A DNA stretch of 64,000 nt from Paratinospora sagittata (GCA_035771175.1 CM069603.1:20684286-20748285), one strand, 5' to 3'; shown: positions 1-12,842, counted from the stretch's first letter. Notes: a model not told the origin generated them from the letters alone. Numbers and translations: made by a program.

Positions 1-864
1 TCTAAGTATATGAAGTGGTCTCGGTAAGATAACACATCAAAGAAGAACACATCACCTGTTTTGCATCAAGAACACATCAAACAATAGCTTTCGAATTCTA
101 CAATGATCAAGCTCGAAGAACGAAGACATATCTCATGTCTAATGCATTAGTTTGATCTCTGGTGTGTAAGGCAACCCCTCGATCAACCTTAGCACTAAAA
201 CTCTGAAAATTGCAAAGTCTTCAAAATCACTTTCGATATAGTATTTCAATTTTACAAAAATGTTTTCCGAAAGGTTTTAATCATAATTTTAATGAGTTTT
301 GAATTATTTAAAAGTGTTTATTCTTATATCAAAGTGTTTTGAGTCAATGAAATGGTTCTTTAGTGTCAAAATATTAATTTTTTAAAAATAAGGCTATCCA
401 GCAATTGGCACGTCTTAGACTAAAATCTTATATTTCTAACGAGAAAAATGTGGGCACTTCTGCTTGCTCGATTTTTCTATTCCTTCACAGTTTTGCCAGG
501 TTATCTTAATTAAAATATTCTCTAGTAACACCTAGATGATTCCCATTGTCTCGCACGGCCAAAAAATTTAGATTGAACAATGTTTTGAATTCAAATCATT
601 TTGTAGTACTCTTGCTCTTTAACCTTCAACTTCAAATTTTATAAAACACTCATTCTCTGATTTTCAAAAATTCAACACGCACGATATTTGCAAGTTAGAT
701 TGAGGTTTTCGAAGAGTTTTTCAAGAGAAGAAAGTAATGATTCTTGCCTTTGCAAAAAAAGGTTTCGAATTGAATCAAAATTGCAATCTGTCTTGATGTT
801 CAGCTAGTTCTTCATTTTATCCCTTGTGTGCTAAGATTTGCAGAGGCTATCCATTGTTTAAAAC

Positions 865-3800
865 TCTAAGTATATGAAGTGGTCTCGGTAAGATAACACA
901 TCAAAGAGGAACACATAACCTGTTTTGCATCAAGAACACATCAAACAATAGCTTTCGAATTCTACAATGATCAAGCTCGAAGAACGAAGACATATCTCAT
1001 GTCTAATGCATTAGTTTGATCTCTGGTGTGTAAGGCAACCCCTCGATCAACCTTAGCACTAAAACTCTGAAAATTGCGAAGTCTTCAAAATCACTTTCGA
1101 TATAGTATTTCATTTTTACTAAAATGTTTTCCGAAAGGTTTTAATCATAATTTTAAAGAGTTTTGAATTATTTAAAAGTGTTTATTCTTATATCAAAGTG
1201 TTTTGAGTCAATGAAATGGTTCTTTAGTGTCAAAATATTAATTTTTCAAAAATAACGCTATCCAGCAATTGGCACGTCTTAGACTAAAATCTGATATTTC
1301 TAACGAGAAAAATGTGGGCACTTCTGCTTGCTCGATTTTTCTATTCCTTCACCGTTTTGCCAGGTTATCTTAATTGAAATATTCTCTAGTAACACCTAGA
1401 TGATTCCCATTGTCTCGCACGCCCAAAAAACTTTAGATTGAACAATGTTTTGGATTCAAATCATTTTGTAGTACTCTTGCTCTTTAACCTTCAACTTCAA
1501 ATTTCATAAAACACTTATTCTCTGATTTTCAAAAATACAACACGCACGATATTTGCAAGTTAGATTGAGGTTTTCGAAGAGTTTTTGAAGAGAAGAAAGT
1601 AATGATTCTTTCCTTTGCAAAAAAGGGCTTCGAATTGAATCAAAATTGCAATCTGTCTTGATGTTCAGCTAGTTCTTCATTTTATCCCTTGTGTGCTAAG
1701 ATTTGCAGAGGCTATCCATTGTTTAAAACTCTAAGTATATGAAGTGGTCTCGGTAAGATAACACATCAAAGAGGAACACATCACCTGTTTTGCATCAAAA
1801 ACACATCAAACAATAGCTTTCGAATTCTACAATGATCAAGCTCGAAGAACGAAGACATATCTCATGTCTAATGCATTAGTTTGATCTCTGGTGTGTAGGG
1901 TAACCCCTCGATCAATCTTAGCACTAAAACTCTGAAAATTGCAAAGTCTTCAAAATCACTTTCGATATAGTATTTCATTTTTACAAAAATGTTTTCCGAA
2001 AGGTTTTAATCATAATTTTAATGAGTTTTGAATTATTTAAAAGTGTTTATTCTTATATCAAAGTGTTTTGAGTCAATGAAATGGTTCTTTAGTGTCAAAA
2101 TATTAATTTTTCAAAAATAAGGCTATCCAGCAATTGGCACGTCTTAGACTAAAATCTTATATTTCTAACGAGAAAAATGTGGGCACTTCTGCTTGCTCGA
2201 TTTTTCTATTCCTTCACAGTTTTGCCAGGTTATCTTAATTGAAATATTCTCTAGTAACACCTAGATGATTCCCATTGTCTCGCACGCCCAAAAAACTTTA
2301 GATTGAACAATGTTTTGAATTCAAATCATTTTGTAGTACTCTTGCTCTTTAACCTTCAACTTCATATTTTATAAAACACTCATTCTCTGATTTTCAAAAA
2401 TTCAACACGCACGATATTTGCAAGTTAGTTTGAGGTTTTCGAAGAGTTTTTCAAGAGAAGAAAGTAATGATTCTTGCCTTTGCAAAAAAAGGCTTCGAAA
2501 TGAATCAAAATTGCAATCTGTCTTGATGTTCAGCTAGTTCTTCATTTTATCCCTTGTGTGCTAAGATTTGCAGAGGCTATCCATTGTTTAAAACTCTAAG
2601 TATATGAAGTGGTCTCGGTAAGATAACACATCAAAGAGGAACACATAACCTGTTTTGCATCAAGAACACATCAAACAATAGCTTTCGAATTCTACAATGA
2701 TCAAGCTCGAAGAACGAAGACATATCTCATGTCTAATGCATTAGTTTGATCTCTGGTGTGTAAGGCAACCCCTCGATCAACCTTAGCACTAAAACTCTGA
2801 AAATTGCAAAGTCTTCAAAATCACTTTCGATATAGTATTTCATTTTTACTAAAATGTTTTCCGAAAGGTTTTAATCATAATTTTAAAGAGTTTTGAATTA
2901 TTTAAAAGTGTTTATTCTTATATCAAAGTGTTTTGAGTCAATGAAATGGTTCTTTAGTGTCAAAATATTAATTTTTCAAAAATAACGCTATCCAGCAATT
3001 GGCACGTCTTAGACTAAAATCTGATATTTCTAACGAGAAAAATGTGGGCACTTCTGCTTGCTCGATTTTTCTATTCCTTCACCGTTTTGCCAGGTTATCT
3101 TAATTGAAATATTCTCTAGTAACACCTAGATGATTCCCATTGTCTCGCACGCCCAAAAAACTTTAGATTGAACAATGTTTTGGATTCAAATCATTTTGTA
3201 GTACTCTTGCTCTTTAACCTTCAACTTCAAATTTTATAAAACACTTATTCTCTGATTTTCAAAAATACAACACGCACGATATTTGCAAGTTAGATTGAGG
3301 TTTTCGAAGAGTTTTTGAAGAGAAGAAAGTAATGATTCTTTCCTTTGCAAAAAAGGGCTTCGAATTGAATCAAAATTGCAATCTGTCTTGATGTTCAGCT
3401 AGTTCTTCATTTTATCCCTTGTGTGCTAAGATTTGCAGAGGCTATCCATTGTTTAAAACTCTAAGTATATGAAGTGGTCTCGGTAAGATAACACATCAAA
3501 GAGGAACACATCACCTGTTTTGCATCAAAAACACATCAAACAATAGCTTTCGAATTCTACAATGATCAAGCTCGAAGAACGAAGACATATCTCATGTCTA
3601 ATGCATTAGTTTGATCTCTGGTGTGTAGGGTAACCCCTCGATCAATCTTAGCACTAAAACTCTGAAAATTGCAAAGTCTTCAAAATCACTTTCGATATAG
3701 TATTTCATTTTTACAAAAATGTTTTCCGAAAGGTTTTAATCATAATTTTAATGAGTTTTGAATTATTTAAAAGTGTTTATTCTTATATCAAAGTGTTTTG

Positions 3801-4324
3801 AGTCAATGAAATGGTTCTTTAGTGTCAAAATATTAATTTTTCAAAAATAAGGCTATCCAGCAATTGGCACGTCTTAGACTAAAATCTTATATTTCTAACG
3901 AGAAAAATGTGGGCACTTCTGCTTGCTCGATTTTTCTATTCCTTCACAGTTTTGCCAGGTTATCTTAATTGAAATATTCTCTAGTAACACCTAGATGATT
4001 CCCATTGTCTCGCACGCCCAAAAAACTTTAGATTGAACAATGTTTTGAATTCAAATCATTTTGTAGTACTCTTGCTCTTTAACCTTCAACTTCATATTTT
4101 ATAAAACACTCATTCTCTGATTTTCAAAAATTCAACACGCACGATATTTGCAAGTTAGTTTGAGGTTTTCGAAGAGTTTTTCAAGAGAAGAAAGTAATGA
4201 TTCTTGCCTTTGCAAAAAAAGGCTTCGAATTGAATCAAAATTGCAATCTGTCTTGATGTTCAGCTAGTTCTTCATTTTATCCCTTGTGTGCTAAGATTTG
4301 CAGAGGCTATCCATTGTTTAAAAC
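865..4324. repeat. Higher-order repeat: P-Q dimer, two copies
   Basis: Monomers 865 and 2595 (type P) share CACATAACC, ACTAAAATG, AAAGAG, AACGCT, CACCG, TTGGATTC and a TTTTTGAAGAG variant. Monomers 1730 and 3460 (type Q) share CATCAAAAACAC, GTAGGGTAAC, CAATCTTA, TTCATATTTT and GTTAGTTTG. The 1730-bp dimer 865-2594 is therefore repeated at 2595-4324. By eye I count only about three differences between the copies, far fewer than between P and Q. This indicates a recent tandem duplication of a two-monomer unit. A single PQ pair recurs on the far side of the retrotransposon at 23271-25001. Confidence 0.85.
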
Positions 4325-7300
4325 TCTAAGTATATGAAGTGGTCTCGGTAAGATAACACATCAAAGAGGAACACATCACCTGTTTTGCATCAAGAACACA
4401 TCAAACAATAGCTTTCGAATTCTACAATGATCAAGCTCGAAGAACGAAGACATATCTCATGTCTAATGCATTAGTTTAATCTCTGGTGTGTAAGGCAACC
4501 CCTCGATCAACCTTAGCACTAAAACTCTGAAAATTGCAAAGTCTTCAAAATCACTTTCGATATAGTATTTCATTTTTACAAAAATGTTTTCCGAAAGGTT
4601 TTAATCATAATTTTAATGAGTTTTGAATTATTTAAAAGTGTTTATTCTTATATCAAAGTGTTTTGAGTCAATGAAATGGTTCTTTAGTGTCAAAATATTA
4701 ATTTTTCAAAAATAAGGCTATCCAGCAATTGGCACGTCTTAGACTAAAATCTGATATTTCTAACGAGAAAAATGTGGGCACTTCTGCTTGCTCGATTTTT
4801 CTATTCCTTCACCGTTTTGCCAGGTTATCTTAATTGAAATATTCTCTAGTAACACCTAGATGATTCCCATTGTCTCGCACGCCCAAAAAACTTTAGATTG
4901 AACAATGTTTTGGATTCAAATCATTTTGTAGTACTCTTGCTCTTTAACCTTCAACTTCAAATTTTATAAAACACTTATTCTCTGATTTTCAAAAATACAA
5001 CACGCACGATATTTGCAAGTTAGATTGAGGTTTTCGAAGAGTTTTTGAAGAGAAGAAAGTAATGATTCTTGCCTTTGCAAAAAAGGGCTTCGAATTGAAT
5101 CAAAATTGCAATCTGTCTTGATGTTCAGCTAGTTCTTCATTTTATCCCTTGTGTGCTAAGATTTGCAGAGGCTATCCATTGTTTAAAACTCTAAGTATAT
5201 GAAGTGGTCTCGGTAAGATAACACATCAAAGAAGAACACATCACCTGTTTTGCATCAAGAACACATCAAACAATAGCTTTCGAATTCTACAATGATCAAG
5301 CTCGAAGAACGAAGACATATCTCATGTCTAATGCATTAGTTTGATCTCTGGTGTGTAAGGCAACCCCTCGATCAACCTTAGCACTAAAACTCTGAAAATT
5401 GCAAAGTCTTCAAAATCACTTTCGATATAGTATTTCAATTTTACAAAAATGTTTTCCGTAAGGTTTTAATCATAATTTTAATGAGTTTTGAATTATTTAA
5501 AAGTGTTTATTCTTATATCAAAGTGTTTTGAGTCAATGAAATGGTTCTTTAGTGTCAAAATATTAATTTTTTAAAAATAAGGCTATCCAGCAATTGGCAC
5601 GTCTTAGACTAAAATCTTATATTTCTAACGAGAAAAATGTGGGCACTTCTGCTTGCTCGATTTTTCTATTCCTTCACAGTTTTGCCAGGTTATCTTAATT
5701 AAAATATTCTCTAGTAACACCTAGATGATTCCCATTGTCTCGCACGCCCAAAAAATTTAGATTGAACAATGTTTTGAATTCAAAACATTTTGTAGTACTC
5801 TTGCTCTTTAACCTTCAACTTCAAATTTTATAAAACACTCATTCTCTGATTTTCAAAAATTCAACACGCACGATATTTGCAAGTTAGATTGAGGTTTTCG
5901 AAGAGTTTTTCAAGAGAAGAAAGTAATGATTCTTGCCTTTGCAAAAAAAGGCTTCGAATTGAATCAAAATTGCAATCTGTCTTGATGTTCAGCTAGTTCT
6001 TCATTTTATCCCTTGTGTGCTAAGATTTGCAGAGGCTATCCATTGTTTAAAACTCTAAGTATATGAAGTGGTCTCGGTAAGATAACACATCAAAGAGGAA
6101 CACATCACCTGTTTTGCATCAAGAACACATCAAACAATAGCTTTCGAATTCTACAATGATCAAGCTCGAAGAACGAAGACATATCTCATGTCTAATGCAT
6201 TAGTTTGATCTCTGGTGTGTAAGGCAACCCCTCGATCAACCTTAGCACTAAAACTCTGAAAATTGCAAAGTCTTCAAAATCACTTTCGATATAGTATTTC
6301 ATTTTTACAAAAATGTTTTCCGAAAGGTTTTAATCATAATTTTAATGAGTTTTGAATTATTTAAAAGTGTTTATTCTTATATCAAAGTGTTTTGAGTCAA
6401 TGAAATGGTTCTTTAGTGTCAAAATATTAATTTTTCAAAAATAAGGCTATCCAGCAATTGGCACGTCTTAGACTAAAATCTGATATTTCTAACGAGAAAA
6501 ATGTGGGCACTTCTGCTTGCTCGATTTTTCTATTCCTTCACCGTTTTGCCAGGTTATCTTAATTGAAATATTCTCTAGTAACACCTAGATGATTCCCATT
6601 GTCTCGCACGCCCAAAAAACTTTAGATTGAACAATGTTTTGGATTCAAATCATTTTGTAGTACTCTTGCTCTTTAACCTTCAACTTCAAATTTTATAAAA
6701 CACTTATTCTCTGATTTTCAAAAATACAACACGCACGATATTTGCAAGTTAGATTGAGGTTTTCGAAGAGTTTTTGAAGAGAAGAAAGTAATGATTCTTG
6801 CCTTTGCAAAAAAGGGCTTCGAATTGAATCAAAATTGCAATCTGTCTTGATGTTCAGCTAGTTCTTCATTTTATCCCTTGTGTGCTAAGATTTGCAGAGG
6901 CTATCCATTGTTTAAAACTCTAAGTATATGAAGTGGTCTCGGTAAGATAACACATCAAAGAGGAACACATCACCTGTTTTGCATCAAGAACACATCAAAC
7001 AATAGCTTTCGAATTCTACAATGATCAAGCTCGAAGAACGAAGACATATCTCATGTCTAATGCATTAGTTTGATCTCTGGTGTGTAAGGCAACCCCTCGA
7101 TCAACCTTAGCACTAAAACTCTGAAAATTGCAAAGTCTTCAAAATCACTTTCGATATAGTATTTCAATTTTACAAAAATGTTTTCCGAAAGGTTTTAATC
7201 ATAATTTTAATGAGTTTTGAATTATTTAAAAGTGTTTATTCTTATATCAAAGTGTTTTGAGTCAATGAAATGGTTCTTTAGTGTCAAAATATTAATTTTT

Positions 7301-9510
7301 TAAAAATAAGGCTATCCAGCAATTGGCACGTCTTAGACTAAAATCTTATATTTCTAACGAGAAAAATGTGGGCACTTCTGCTTGCTCGATTTTTCTATTC
7401 CTTCACAGTTTTGCCAGGTTATCTTAATTAAAATATTCTCTAGTAACACCTAGATGATTCCCATTGTCTCGCACGCCCAAAAAATTTAGATTGAACAATG
7501 TTTTGAATTCAAAACATTTTGTAGTACTCTTGCTCTTTAACCTTCAACTTCAAATTTTATAAAACACTCATTCTCTGATTTTCAAAAATTCAACACGCAC
7601 GATATTTGCAAGTTAGATTGATGTTTTCGAAGAGTTTTTCAAGAGAAGAAAGTAATGATTCTTGCCTTTGCAAAAAAAGGCTTCGAATTGAATCAAAATT
7701 GCAATCTGTCTTGATGTTCAGCTAGTTCTTCATTTTATCCCTTGTGTGCTAAGATTTGCAGAGGCTATCCATTGTTTAAAACTCTAAGTATATGAAGTGG
7801 TCTCGGTAAGATAACACATCAAAGAGGAACACATCACCTGTTTTGCATCAAGAACACATCAAACAATAGCTTTCGAATTCTACAATGATCAAGCTCGAAG
7901 AACGAAGACATATCTCATGTCTAATGCATTAGTTTGATCTCTGGTGTGTAAGGCAACCCATCGATCAACCTTAGCACTAAAACTCTGAAAATTGCAAAGT
8001 CTTCAAAATCACTTTCGATATAGTATTTCATTTTTACAAAAATGTTTTCCGAAAGGTTTTAATCATAATTTTAATGAGTTTTGAATTATTTAAAAGTGTT
8101 TATTCTTATATCAAAGTGTTTTGAGTCAATGAAATGGTTCTTTAGTGTCAAAATATTAATTTTTCAAAAATAAGGCTATCCAGCAATTGGCACGTCTTAG
8201 ACTAAAATCTGATATTTCTAACGAGAAAAATGTGGGCACTTCTGCTTGCTCGATTTTTCTATTCCTTCACCGTTTTGCCAGGTTATCTTAATTGAAATAT
8301 TCTCTAGTAACACCTAGATGATTCCCATTGTCTCGCACGCCCAAAAACTTTAGATTGAACAATGTTTTGGATTCAAATCATTTTGTAGTACTCTTGCTCT
8401 TTAACCTTCAACTTCAAATTTTATAAAACACTTATTCTCTGATTTTCAAAAATACAACACGCACGATATTTGCAAGTTAGATTGAGGTTTTCGAAGAGTT
8501 TTTGAAGAGAAGAAAGTAATGATTCTTGCCTTTGCAAAAAAGGGCTTCGAATTGAATCAAAATTGCAATCTGTCTTGATGTTCAGCTAGTTCTTCATTTT
8601 ATCCCTTGTGTGCTAAGATTTGCAGAGGCTATCCATTGTTTAAAACTCTAAGTATATGAAGTGGTCTCGGTAAGATAACACATCAAAGAGGAACACATCA
8701 CCTGTTTTGCATCAAGAACACATCAAACAATAGCTTTCGAATTCTACAATGATCAAGCTCGAAGAACGAAGACATATCTCATGTCTAATGCATTAGTTTG
8801 ATCTCTGGTGTGTAAGGCAACCCCTCGATCAACCTTAGCACTAAAACTCTGAAAATTGCAAAGTCTTCAAAATCACTTTCGATATAGTATTTCAATTTTA
8901 CAAAAATGTTTTCCGAAAGGTTTTAATCATAATTTTAATGAGTTTTGAATTATTTAAAAGTGTTTATTCTTATATCAAAGTGTTTTGAGTCAATGAAATG
9001 GTTCTTTAGTGTCAAAATATTAATTTTTCAAAAATAAGGCTATCCAGCAATTGGCACGTCTTAGACTAAAATCTTATATTTCTAACGAGAAAAATGTGGG
9101 CACTTCTGCTTGCTCGATTTTTCTATTCCTTCACAGTTTTGCCAGGTTATCTTAATTAAAATATTCTCTAGTAACACCTAGATGATTCCCATTGTCTCGC
9201 ACGCCCAAAAAATTTAGATTGAACAATGTTTTGAATTCAAAACATTTTGTAGTACTCTTGCTCTTTAACCTTCAACTTCAAATTTTATAAAACACTCATT
9301 CTCTGATTTTCAAAAATTCAACACGCACGATATTTGCAAGTTAGATTGAGGTTTTCGAAGAGTTTTTCAAGAGAAGAAAGTAATGATTCTTGCCTTTGCA
9401 AAAAAAGGCTTCGAATTGAATCAAAATTGCAATCTGTCTTGATGTTCAGCTAGTTCTTCATTTTATCCCTTGTGTGCTAAGATTTGCAGAGGCTATCCAT
9501 TGTTTAAAAC
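4325..9510. repeat. Higher-order repeat: A-B dimer, three copies
   Basis: Monomers 4325, 6054 and 7783 (type A) share CTGATATTTC, CACCG, TTGGATTC, CACTTATTC with ATACAACACG, and TTTTTGAAGAG. Monomers 5190, 6919 and 8647 (type B) share TTTCAATTTTAC, CTTATATTTC, CACAG, TTAATTAAAATA, CCCAAAAAATTTAG, and CACTCATTC with ATTCAACACG; all three also have AAAACATTTTG. The first monomer of the window (1-864) is also B-like. A and B alternate three times with about 1729-bp periodicity. On the right of the element the corresponding block has only one A-B pair (25002-26730), so this dimer has expanded or contracted between block copies. Confidence 0.85.
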
Positions 9511-11235
9511 TCTAAGTATATGAAGTGGTCTCGGTAAGATAACACATCAAAGAGGAACACATCACCTGTTTTGCATCAAGAACACATCAAACAATAGCTT
9601 TCGAATTCTACAATGATCAAGCTCGAAGAACGAAGACATATCTCATGTCTAATGCATTAGTTTGATCTCTGGTGTGTAAGGCAACCCCTCAATCAACCTT
9701 AGCACTAAAACTCTGAAAATTGCAAAGTCTTCAAAATCACTTTCGATATAGTATTTCATTTTTATAAAAATGTTTTCCGAAAGGTTTTAATCATAATTTT
9801 AATGAGTTTTGAATTATTTAAAAGTGTTTATTCTTATATCAAAGTGTTTTGAGTCAATGAAATGGTTCTTTAGTGTCAAAATATTAATTTTTCAAAAATA
9901 AGGCTATCCAGCAATTGGCACGTCTTAGACTAAAATCTTATATTTCTAACGAGAAAAATGTGGGCACTTCTGCTTGCTCGATTTTTCCATTCATTCACAG
10001 TTTTGCCAGGTTATCTTAATTGAAATATTCTCTAGTAACACCTAGATGATTCCCATTGTCTCGCACGCCCAAAAAACTTTAGATTGAACAATGTTTTGAA
10101 TTCAAATCATTTTGTAGTACTCTTGCTCTTTAACCTTCAACTTCAAATTTTATAAAACACTTATTCTCTGATTTTCAAAAATACAACACGCACGATATTT
10201 GCAAGTTAGATTGAGGTTTTCGAAGAGTTTTTCAAGAGAAGAAAGTAATGATTCTTGCCTTTGCAAAAAAGGGCTTCGAATTGAATCAAAATTGCAATCT
10301 GTCTAGGTGTTCAGCTAGTTCTTCATTTTATCCCTTGTGTGCTAAGATTTGCAGAGGCTATCCATTGTTTAAAACTCTAAGTATATGAAGTGGTCTCGGT
10401 AAGATAACACATCAAAGAGGAACACATCACCTGTTTTGCATCAAGAACACATCAAACAATAGCTTTCGAATTCTACAATGATCAAGCTCGAAGAACGAAG
10501 ACATATCTCATGTCTAATGCATTAGTTTGATCTCTGGTGTGTAGGGTAACCCCTCGATCAATCTTAGCACTAAAACTCTGAAAATTGCAAAGTCTTCAAA
10601 ATCACTTTCGATATAGTATTTCATTTTTACTAAAATGTTTTCCGAAAGGTTTTAATCATAATTTTAAAGAGTTTTGAATTATTTAAAAGTGTTTATTCTT
10701 ATATCAAAGTGTTTTGAGTCAATGAAATGGTTCTTTAGTGTCAAAATATTAATTTTTCAAAAATAAAGCTATCCAGCAATTGGCACGTCTTAGACTAAAA
10801 TCTGATATTTCTAACGAGAAAAATGTGGGCACTTCTGCTTGCTCGATTTTTCTATTCCTTCACCGTTTTGCCAGGTTATCTCAATTGAAATATTCTCTAG
10901 TAACACCTAGATGATTCCCATTGTCTCGCACGCCCAAAAAACTTTAGATTGAACAATGTTTTGAATTCAAATCATTTTGTAGTACTCTTGCTCTTTAACC
11001 TTCAACTTCAAATTTTATAAAACACTCATTCTCTGATTTTCAAAAATTCAACACGCACGATATTTGCAAGTTAGATTGAGGTTTTCGAAGAGTTTTTCAA
11101 GAGAAGAAAGTAATGATTCTTGCCTTTGCAAAAAAAGGCTTCGAATTGAATCAAAATTGCAATCTGTCTTGATGTTCAGCTAGTAAGACATTTTATCCCT
11201 TGTGTGCTAAGATTTGCAGAGGCTATCCATTGTTT

Positions 11236-11240
11236 AAAAC
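11236..11240. repeat. Target-site duplication, left copy (AAAAC)
   Basis: AAAAC directly precedes the first LTR base. The same five bases follow the other LTR at 22401-22405. Removing the element and one copy restores the satellite sequence ATTGTTTAAAACTCTAAG seen in the other monomers. A 5-bp duplication is usual for Ty3/gypsy integrases. Confidence 0.97.
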
Positions 11241-11686
11241 TGTCACACCCCGCCCGGACGCGCCTAAACCGGCGGTACACTCTCGGACGGGGCGCGCATT
11301 TGGAACAATCATAATGGTAATAACAGAGTACGCAGCGGAAATACAGTACACAGTACAAATCTGATTTCATATAATTCAGAATACTTTTGTACATAAAATG
11401 GTCTAGGGAACATACTCCCAAAATCCCCAATGAATCATACAAAGGGTACAAAATGTGGGCCCCATAACCTGCACCCAGTCCACCCTAATTTCCTGTGAAA
11501 GATTTGATAATATTGGAGTGAGCTTAACGCGCTCAGTGGGTAAATAGTGCATGAGTATAACAATTAATAAAGCATACTTCAATATCAAATATCTTAAATA
11601 CACATGTAAGCATCATAATCAATCAATATGTATGTATGCATGACACCGTCACGTACTAATGGTTTGATGATCGTACATCGCCTGAG

Positions 11687-11825
11687 TTCACGTACTGGTG
11701 TCCTTCCCCGGGCGAAGCCAGGTTCTCACTGTACGTCCCTCCTCAGGAACAATGCTCTGGATTCACGTACATGTCCCTCCCCAGCGTAGCCAGGTTCACA
11801 TGTACGTCCCTCTCCAGAGAAATAA
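11687..11825 (-). repeat. Degenerate 75-bp tandem duplication in the LTR
   Basis: Two diverged copies start at 11687 and 11762. They share TTCACGTAC, a CCTTCCCC/CCCTCCCC stretch, GTAGCCAGGTTC or GAAGCCAGGTTC, and GTACGTCCCTC. The matching pair in the other LTR is at 21270-21408. The segment is rich in ACGT cores (TACGT, CACGTAC). It lies downstream of the predicted start site, in the transcribed leader. Function is unknown. Confidence 0.7.
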
Positions 11826-12138
11826 TATGAATAGTGAGCAATGCTTCTAACTATTCTATGAGTCATAAACCATATACGTCCCTAGGTGGTGATATGTATG
11901 ATGCCAATGCATGAACTGGTCTAGTCTACTGGTCTGGTCTTTCTTGACATTTAGACTGACTTTGGCAACGTCTAGTGAACCTTATCAGGGTCGGTATCAC
12001 GACGTGCAAAGTTATCACATTCAGGTCATAAACATTATTGATATAATGCAGTGTAAATGAATAGTAGATATAACAATAATTGAATGTAAACTTTAATAAC
12101 AGTTATAAAACACGCAAACCTATGTTTCGTTCCCCACC

Positions 12139-12228
12139 TTCAGATCTGGTGCTTTTCTCCGGACAGAACTTCGTTGCACCGCTTTCAGATCTGGCGCTTT
12201 CCTCCGGACAGAACTTTGTTGCACCGCA
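12139..12228 (-). repeat. 45-bp tandem duplication in the LTR leader
   Basis: Two copies, 12139-12183 and 12184-12228, share TTCAGATCTGG, GCTTT and CTCCGGACAGAACTT followed by GTTGCACCG, with only a few differences. The same pair lies at 21722-21811 in the 5' LTR. It sits roughly 100-200 bp downstream of the TATA box, inside the probable 5' untranslated RNA. Confidence 0.85.
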
Positions 12229-12346
12229 CCGAGAGTCTCGATTAGAGAGTCTCAAAAACTAAAAACTTAGAAGGCGTGGAAAGGAGAAGAAAATCCCAAG
12301 AGAAGGTGATTTTGGTTTGGTGTGAGAAATGAGAATGAGGAGGTTT

Positions 12347-12354
12347 CTTATATA
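12347..12354 (-). promoter_or_regulatory. TATA box of the 3' LTR
   Basis: TATATAAG on the minus strand within CTCTATATAAGAAACC, a near-consensus plant TATA box. The 20/21-bp array begins about 10 bp upstream. An AC/CT-rich stretch containing CTCACACC follows about 20-35 bp downstream and would suit a start site. In this 3' copy the promoter would read outward into the left satellite arm. Confidence 0.75.
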
Positions 12355-12364
12355 GAGATTTTGT

Positions 12365-12746
12365 GCGCCTGAACGTTCTGGCAGGCGCCTGAACGTTCTG
12401 GCAGGCGCCTGAACGTTCTGGCAGGCGCCTGAACGTTCTGGCAGGCGCCTGAACGTTCTGGCATGGCGCCTGAACGTTCTGGCAGGCGCCTGAACGTTCT
12501 GGCATGGCGCCTGAACGTTCTGGCAGGCGCCTGAACGTTCTGGCAGGCGCCTGAACGTTCTGGCAGGCGCCTGAACGTTCTGGCATGGCGCCTGAACGTT
12601 CTGGCGTGGCGCCTGAACGTTCTGGCAGGCGCCTGAACGTTCTGGCAGGCGCCTGAACGTTCTGGCATGCCGCCTGAACGTTCTGGCAGGCGCCTGAACG
12701 TTCTGGCAGGCGCCTGAACGTTCTGGCATGCGCCTGAACGTTCGGG
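12365..12746 (-). repeat. LTR promoter minisatellite, 19 units of 20/21 bp
   Basis: Nineteen tandem units of GCGCCTGAACGTTCTGGCAG, with 21-bp variants ending GCATG or GCGTG. Each unit holds two perfect palindromes, CAGGCGCCTG (when preceded by CAG) and GAACGTTC. GAACGTTC fits GAAnnTTC, a two-pentamer heat-shock-element core, and also contains an AACGTT ACGT-core box. The 20-21-bp spacing puts successive motifs on the same helical face. The array is CpG-rich, lacks stop codons in several frames, and so creates spurious ORFs. It lies immediately upstream of the TATA box. Regulatory function is inferred, not shown. Confidence 0.95.
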
Positions 12747-12777
12747 CGTTGCCCAAATAGTAAAAATTTCAAATAGT

Positions 12778-12779
<2 letters not shown>

Positions 12780-12822
<43 letters not shown>
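12780..12822 (-). repeat. Poly(T) run, poly(A) in element sense, 3' LTR
   Basis: About 43 consecutive T, ending 20 bp from the LTR edge. The other LTR has about 37. In element orientation this is a poly(A) tract near the 5' end of U3, upstream of the promoter array. Confidence 0.97.
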
Positions 12823-12823
<1 letters not shown>

Positions 12824-12842
12824 TGAAATACAGGGTATTACA

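Larger units (their letters stand above)
1..11240. repeat. Satellite array, left arm (13 monomers of 864-865 bp)
   Basis: Thirteen head-to-tail copies of one AT-rich monomer. Taking the conserved TCTAAG as the phase point, monomers start at 1, 865, 1730, 2595, 3460, 4325, 5190, 6054, 6919, 7783, 8647, 9511 and 10376. All lie in one orientation and differ by scattered substitutions and single-base indels. No long ORF crosses a monomer in any frame. Each monomer carries a 12-bp palindrome CTAATGCATTAG, usually a second one TTTGAATTCAAA, and a small inverted repeat around GCCTTTGC-A(n)-GGC. I do not recognise the family. A monomer this long is unusual for plant satellites, most of which are near 150-180 or 320-370 bp. 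Centromeric or other heterochromatic location is an inference. The last monomer ends at the retrotransposon junction. Confidence 0.97.
11241..12842 (-). repeat. 3' LTR (1602 bp)
   Basis: Terminal direct repeat that begins TGTCACACCCCG and ends GGGTATTACA on the plus strand; both ends keep the TG..CA rule. As the element runs on the minus strand, this left copy is the 3' LTR. It aligns with 20824-22400 without a substitution that I could find. The 25-bp length difference comes from the tandem array (19 against 18 units) and the homopolymer (about 43 against 37 T). In element orientation it contains a poly(A) run near its start, the 20/21-bp array, a TATA box and roughly 1.1 kb of transcribed R-U5. 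Short ORFs inside it (60-91 codons) are unsupported and are probably chance upstream ORFs. Confidence 0.97.

Noticed and set aside
1..11240. CRISPR-like array
   Set aside because: The units are long, contiguous, nearly identical monomers without spacers, and the context is a plant retroelement and satellite.
12080..12262. 60-codon plus-strand ORF in the LTR (also at 21663-21845)
   Set aside because: Antisense to the element; its internal repeat merely reflects the 45-bp DNA duplication.
12242..12772. Long overlapping minus-strand ORFs of PERSGA/CQNVQA/ARTFRR repeats, in both LTRs
   Set aside because: These are translations of the 20/21-bp promoter minisatellite, which has no stop codon in several frames. 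They lie upstream of or across the TATA box and have no conserved domain.
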